A DNA stretch of 64,000 nucleotides from Herbaspirillum seropedicae (GTDB lineage: Bacteria; Pseudomonadota; Gammaproteobacteria; Burkholderiales; Burkholderiaceae_D), in the NCBI RefSeq assembly GCF_001040945.1, contig NZ_CP011930.1, positions 1,364,001 through 1,428,000 on the forward strand, read 5' to 3'. Below the pieces are notes generated by a model, which had not been told where the DNA came from, searched no databases, and worked only from the letters and a program-made list of their open reading frames with translations. Each line of letters opens with the position of its first letter. Position 1 is the stretch's first letter. Shown here one piece after another: positions 61,358 to 64,000 of this stretch. The position numbers and the translations under genes were made by a program.

Positions 61358-61567
61358 GCTTTGTCATTTTTTCTCAGCAGAAAATATCATATTTTCGATG
61401 CAATGAATGCAAGATCCCTGTCCCCGTCAGCTGACTGACCAACGCTGCAACAGAACTGTCAGGAAAGCCCCTCCAGCCCCAGCCTGCGCCCCTTTCCGAG
61501 CTGCTTGATGGTGCTCGGAATACTTTCCTGCAGGAAATTATGACCTGCCCGAAGATGACAAGTTTGG

Positions 61568-61598
61568 GTCATAAACTCGTCACATTAGCTGGTTAAAG
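61568..61598 (+). promoter_or_regulatory. Pho box and -10 region of pstS
   Basis: GTCAT (61568) and GTCAC (61579) are spaced 11 bases, followed by TTAAAG at 61593-61598 as a possible -10. The 15 bases 61568-61582 are the exact reverse complement of 61331-61345 in the ppk boxes. Another palindrome, TTTCCTGCAGGAAA, lies at 61524-61537. Confidence 0.72.
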
Positions 61599-61679
61599 TT
61601 CGCCCTGTCTCAGAAGTCATCCCTCCCACCGTGATGTTTCTTGCTGACGTCCTCTCTCAAAATCATAGGAGTAGTTGAA

Positions 61680-62729
61680 ATGGGGTTTAACCAACTGATC
61701 AAATCTGTTGCAGTCGCAGTGGCCGGCGCTTTCGCTTTCAGCGGTGCCGCTCATGCAGCAGAAATCACCGGCGCTGGCGCCTCCTTCCCGTACCCGGTCT
61801 ACGCCAAGTGGGCTGAGCTGTACAAGGCCGCTACCGGTAACAGCCTGAACTACCAGTCCATCGGTTCCGGTGGTGGTATCAAGCAGATCAAGGCCAAGAC
61901 CGTCGACTTCGGCGCTTCCGATGCACCGCTGCCGCAAAATGAACTGGCTGAAGCCGGCCTGACCCAATTCCCCGCCGTGGTGGGTGGCGTGGTCCCCGTG
62001 GTCAACCTGGATGGCGTGACCCCGGGTCAGATCAAGCTGTCGGGCCAAGTGCTGGGCGACATCTACGCCGGCAAGATCACCAAGTGGAATGCTCCCGAAA
62101 TCACCGCCCTGAACCCGGGCGTGAAGCTGCCTAACGAAGACATCACCGTGGTCTACCGTTCGGACGCTTCGGGCACTTCCTACGTCTTCACCTCCTACCT
62201 GTCCAAGGCCAACGCCGACTTCAAGAGCAAGATCGGCGCCGGTACTGCAGTGAAGTGGCCCACCGGCGTGGGTGGCAAGGGTAACGAAGGCGTTGCCGCC
62301 AACGTGCAGAAGGTCAAGGGCGCCATCGGCTACGTCGAGTACGCCTATGTCAAGAAGAACAAGCTGAACTACACCCAGCTCAAGAACAAGGACGGCAACT
62401 TCGTCTCCCCGGACGATTCCTCCTTCAAGGCCGCGACCGCCCACGGCGACTGGGCCAAGACCCCGGGTTTCGCTGTTGACTTCACCGACGCTGCCGGCAA
62501 GGAATCCTGGCCGATCTCCAGCGCCACCTTCATCCTGCTGCACAAGGAACAGGCTGGCGATGGCGCCAAGGGCAAGGAAGTCCTGAAGTTCTTCGACTGG
62601 GCCTACAAGAACGGTGGCAAGGTCGCCGCTGACCTGGACTACGTGCCGCTGCCGGACTCGGTCACCAAGCTGGTGGAAGATTCCTGGAAGAGCAACGTGA
62701 AGGACAGCAGCGGCAAGGCCATCTGGTAA
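61680..62729 (+). CDS. pstS: Phosphate ABC transporter substrate-binding protein PstS
   Basis: A 349-residue periplasmic protein; ATG 61680 follows AGGAG. Signal peptide ends GAAHAAE. Mature start ITGAGASFPYPVYAKWAELY and the SGTSYVFTSYLSK segment form the phosphate site, as does the IGSGGGIKQIKAKTVDFGASDAP stretch. It delivers phosphate to PstC/PstA at high affinity. It is first in the pst operon and under the Pho box above. Confidence 0.97.
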   Translation: MGFNQLIKSVAVAVAGAFAFSGAAHAAEITGAGASFPYPVYAKWAELYKAATGNSLNYQSIGSGGGIKQIKAKTVDFGASDAPLPQNELAEAGLTQFPAVVGGVVPVVNLDGVTPGQIKLSGQVLGDIYAGKITKWNAPEITALNPGVKLPNEDITVVYRSDASGTSYVFTSYLSKANADFKSKIGAGTAVKWPTGVGGKGNEGVAANVQKVKGAIGYVEYAYVKKNKLNYTQLKNKDGNFVSPDDSSFKAATAHGDWAKTPGFAVDFTDAAGKESWPISSATFILLHKEQAGDGAKGKEVLKFFDWAYKNGGKVAADLDYVPLPDSVTKLVEDSWKSNVKDSSGKAIW

Positions 62730-62748
62730 TCCAGTAGTGCCCAACCGC

Positions 62749-62769
62749 GCCGGGCTCGCGGGGCCCGGC
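62749..62769 (+). other. GC hairpin between pstS and pstC
   Basis: GCCGGGC/GCCCGGC stem 20 bases after the pstS stop without a T run. It could protect the 3' end of pstS mRNA, giving more PstS than PstC, as is common for binding proteins. Confidence 0.45.
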
Positions 62770-62874
62770 CAAGCAAGCCTCTCCCCACGGAGCATTCGGG
62801 TCATCGCAGCGAAAACGAGCAACTCTGGAGATCAGAGCATTCGCGGCGATGGCCCGTTTTAATGGTGAATTCAA

Positions 62875-63912
62875 ATGAGCGCTAATTATTCCACCACGGC
62901 AATGTCGAACACCGAAGTCAAAAAATCCACGACAGATACGGAAAGCGCACAGGTCGCGCGCGAGAAGTTGATGGCCGTCATGCGCCGCCAGCGCTTGCAG
63001 GATTTCTTTTTCCACAAGATCACCCTGATCTTCGCCCTGTCCGTGCTGCTGATGCTGGGCGGGATCATCGTTTCCCTCATCATCGGCGCCGCCCCGGCCT
63101 TCCAGGCCTTCGGCCCAGGCTTCATCACTCGCGTCGAATGGGATCCGACCAATAACGAATTCGGCGCCATGATCGCCATCGTCGGCACGCTGTCGACCTC
63201 GATCATCGCCTTGCTGATCGCCTTTCCGGTCAGTTTCGGCATCGCCCTGTTCCTCACCGAGATCTGTCCCGCCAAGCTGCGTCGCCCGCTCGGTACCTGC
63301 GTGGAACTGCTGGCCGGCGTGCCTTCCATCATCTACGGCATGTGGGGCCTGTTCGTGTTCGCGCCGCTGTTCTCCGAATACGGCCAGCCCTTCCTGAAGG
63401 CCACGCTGGGCCAGATCCCTGGCATCGGCGTGCTGTTCTCGGGCCCGACCATGGGTATCGGCATCCTGACCGCCGGCCTGATCCTGTCGGTGATGATCAT
63501 CCCCTTCATCTCCTCGGTCATGCGCGACGTGTTCGAAGTGGTGCCGGCAGTCCTGAAGGAATCGGCCTATGGCCTGGGCTGCACCCGCTGGGAAGTGGTG
63601 CGCAAGGTGGTGCTGCCCTATACCAAGACCGGTGTGGTCGGCGGCGTCATGCTGGGCCTGGGTCGCGCGCTGGGTGAAACCATGGCGGTCACCTTCGTGA
63701 TCGGCAACTCGCACCGTCTGTCCTGGTCGCTGTTCTCGGCCGGCAATTCGATTGCCTCCACCCTGGCCAATGAAATCGCCGAAGCCTCCAGCAAGCTGCA
63801 CGTGTCCTCGCTGTTTGCGCTGGGCCTGATCCTGTTCGTCATCACCTTCATCGTCCTGTCCGCCGCCAAGATCATGTTGATGGGCATGACCCGCAAGGAA
63901 GGAGCCAAATAA
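62875..63912 (+). CDS. pstC: Phosphate ABC transporter permease PstC
   Basis: A 345-residue inner-membrane permease with six helices. It has the family segments [16 protein letters not shown] [35 protein letters not shown] and the EAA loop [30 protein letters not shown]. Start ATG 62875 has a GGTGA site; ATG 62902 is a shorter option. The stop shares a base with the pstA start (TAATG). Confidence 0.95.
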   Translation: MSANYSTTAMSNTEVKKSTTDTESAQVAREKLMAVMRRQRLQDFFFHKITLIFALSVLLMLGGIIVSLIIGAAPAFQAFGPGFITRVEWDPTNNEFGAMIAIVGTLSTSIIALLIAFPVSFGIALFLTEICPAKLRRPLGTCVELLAGVPSIIYGMWGLFVFAPLFSEYGQPFLKATLGQIPGIGVLFSGPTMGIGILTAGLILSVMIIPFISSVMRDVFEVVPAVLKESAYGLGCTRWEVVRKVVLPYTKTGVVGGVMLGLGRALGETMAVTFVIGNSHRLSWSLFSAGNSIASTLANEIAEASSKLHVSSLFALGLILFVITFIVLSAAKIMLMGMTRKEGAK

Positions 63913-64000
63913 TGAGCCAGACCGTACAAGCCGGCGTACAACACGCCGATCAGGCGCAAGCCATGAACCCCGTCTACCGCAAGCGCCTCATGCAGCATCG
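63912..64000 (+). CDS. pstA: Phosphate ABC transporter permease PstA, N-terminal fragment
   Basis: The frame begins at ATG 63912 overlapping the pstC stop and runs off the window. The visible 29 residues end AMNPVYRKRLMQH, matching the cytoplasmic start of PstA (typically NPxYRKR). Identification rests on operon position and this short motif. Confidence 0.85.
   Translation, partial: MSQTVQAGVQHADQAQAMNPVYRKRLMQH

Overview
The window reads as a core chromosomal segment of a high-GC betaproteobacterium. The gene set and order suggest the Oxalobacteraceae, most likely Herbaspirillum or a close relative. Supporting clues are the complete ybgC-tolQRAB-pal-cpoB cluster followed by tRNA-Lys, glyA-nrdR, zapA with 6S RNA, queA-tgt, yajC-secD-secF, ppk beside pstSCA, and a nitrate ABC transporter under apparent RpoN control. 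The genus is an inference from gene content; no database search was possible.

Layout: 0-1.3 kb holds small envelope genes. 1.4-5.6 kb is a nitrate-type ABC transport operon (nrtA-nrtB-nrtD plus a short soluble protein resembling the tip of a chemoreceptor). It is preceded by an NtrC-like site, a consensus sigma-54 promoter and a leader that looks like an ANTAR-controlled antiterminator. 5.6-8 kb holds a DUF423 gene and two unrecognised genes. 8.1-10.2 kb is a more AT-rich accessory patch (GIY-YIG-like protein, Mrr endonuclease and an internally deleted Mrr remnant) at the 3' side of tRNA-Lys. 10.3-15.9 kb is the Tol-Pal envelope operon. 16-25.9 kb is housekeeping: ydfG, a ZTP-riboswitch-controlled glyA, nrdR, 6S RNA, zapA and a ZapB-like gene, a DTW-domain gene, recG, queA and tgt.

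25.9-34.6 kb is a signalling block on the minus strand: hybrid kinase, LuxR-type regulator, HDOD, HD-GYP and a second hybrid kinase, followed by chrA. It separates tgt from yajC-secD-secF, which in many proteobacteria are adjacent. 38.4-47.4 kb mixes tcdA, a DMT exporter, a DUF4337 gene, katG, a PhnZ-like oxygenase, an AraC regulator and a fused trypsin-like protease/NUC1 nuclease. 47.6-51.7 kb holds bdhA and a likely phosphate-starvation lipid-remodelling operon (OlsB-like, PlcP-like, glycosyltransferase) with a candidate Pho box. 52-58.4 kb is three consecutive chemoreceptor genes. 58.6-64 kb is sixA, ppk and pstS-pstC-pstA (the last cut by the window end); ppk and pstS diverge from facing Pho boxes.

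Two nutrient themes recur. One is nitrogen: RpoN/NtrC signals plus a leader in front of nitrate uptake. The other is phosphate: Pho boxes for ppk, pst and lipid remodelling within about 13 kb. The candidates I judge least described are the protease-nuclease fusion, the chemoreceptor-tip protein in the nitrate operon, and the deleted Mrr relic. No CRISPR array, insertion sequence, integrase or rRNA gene was seen.
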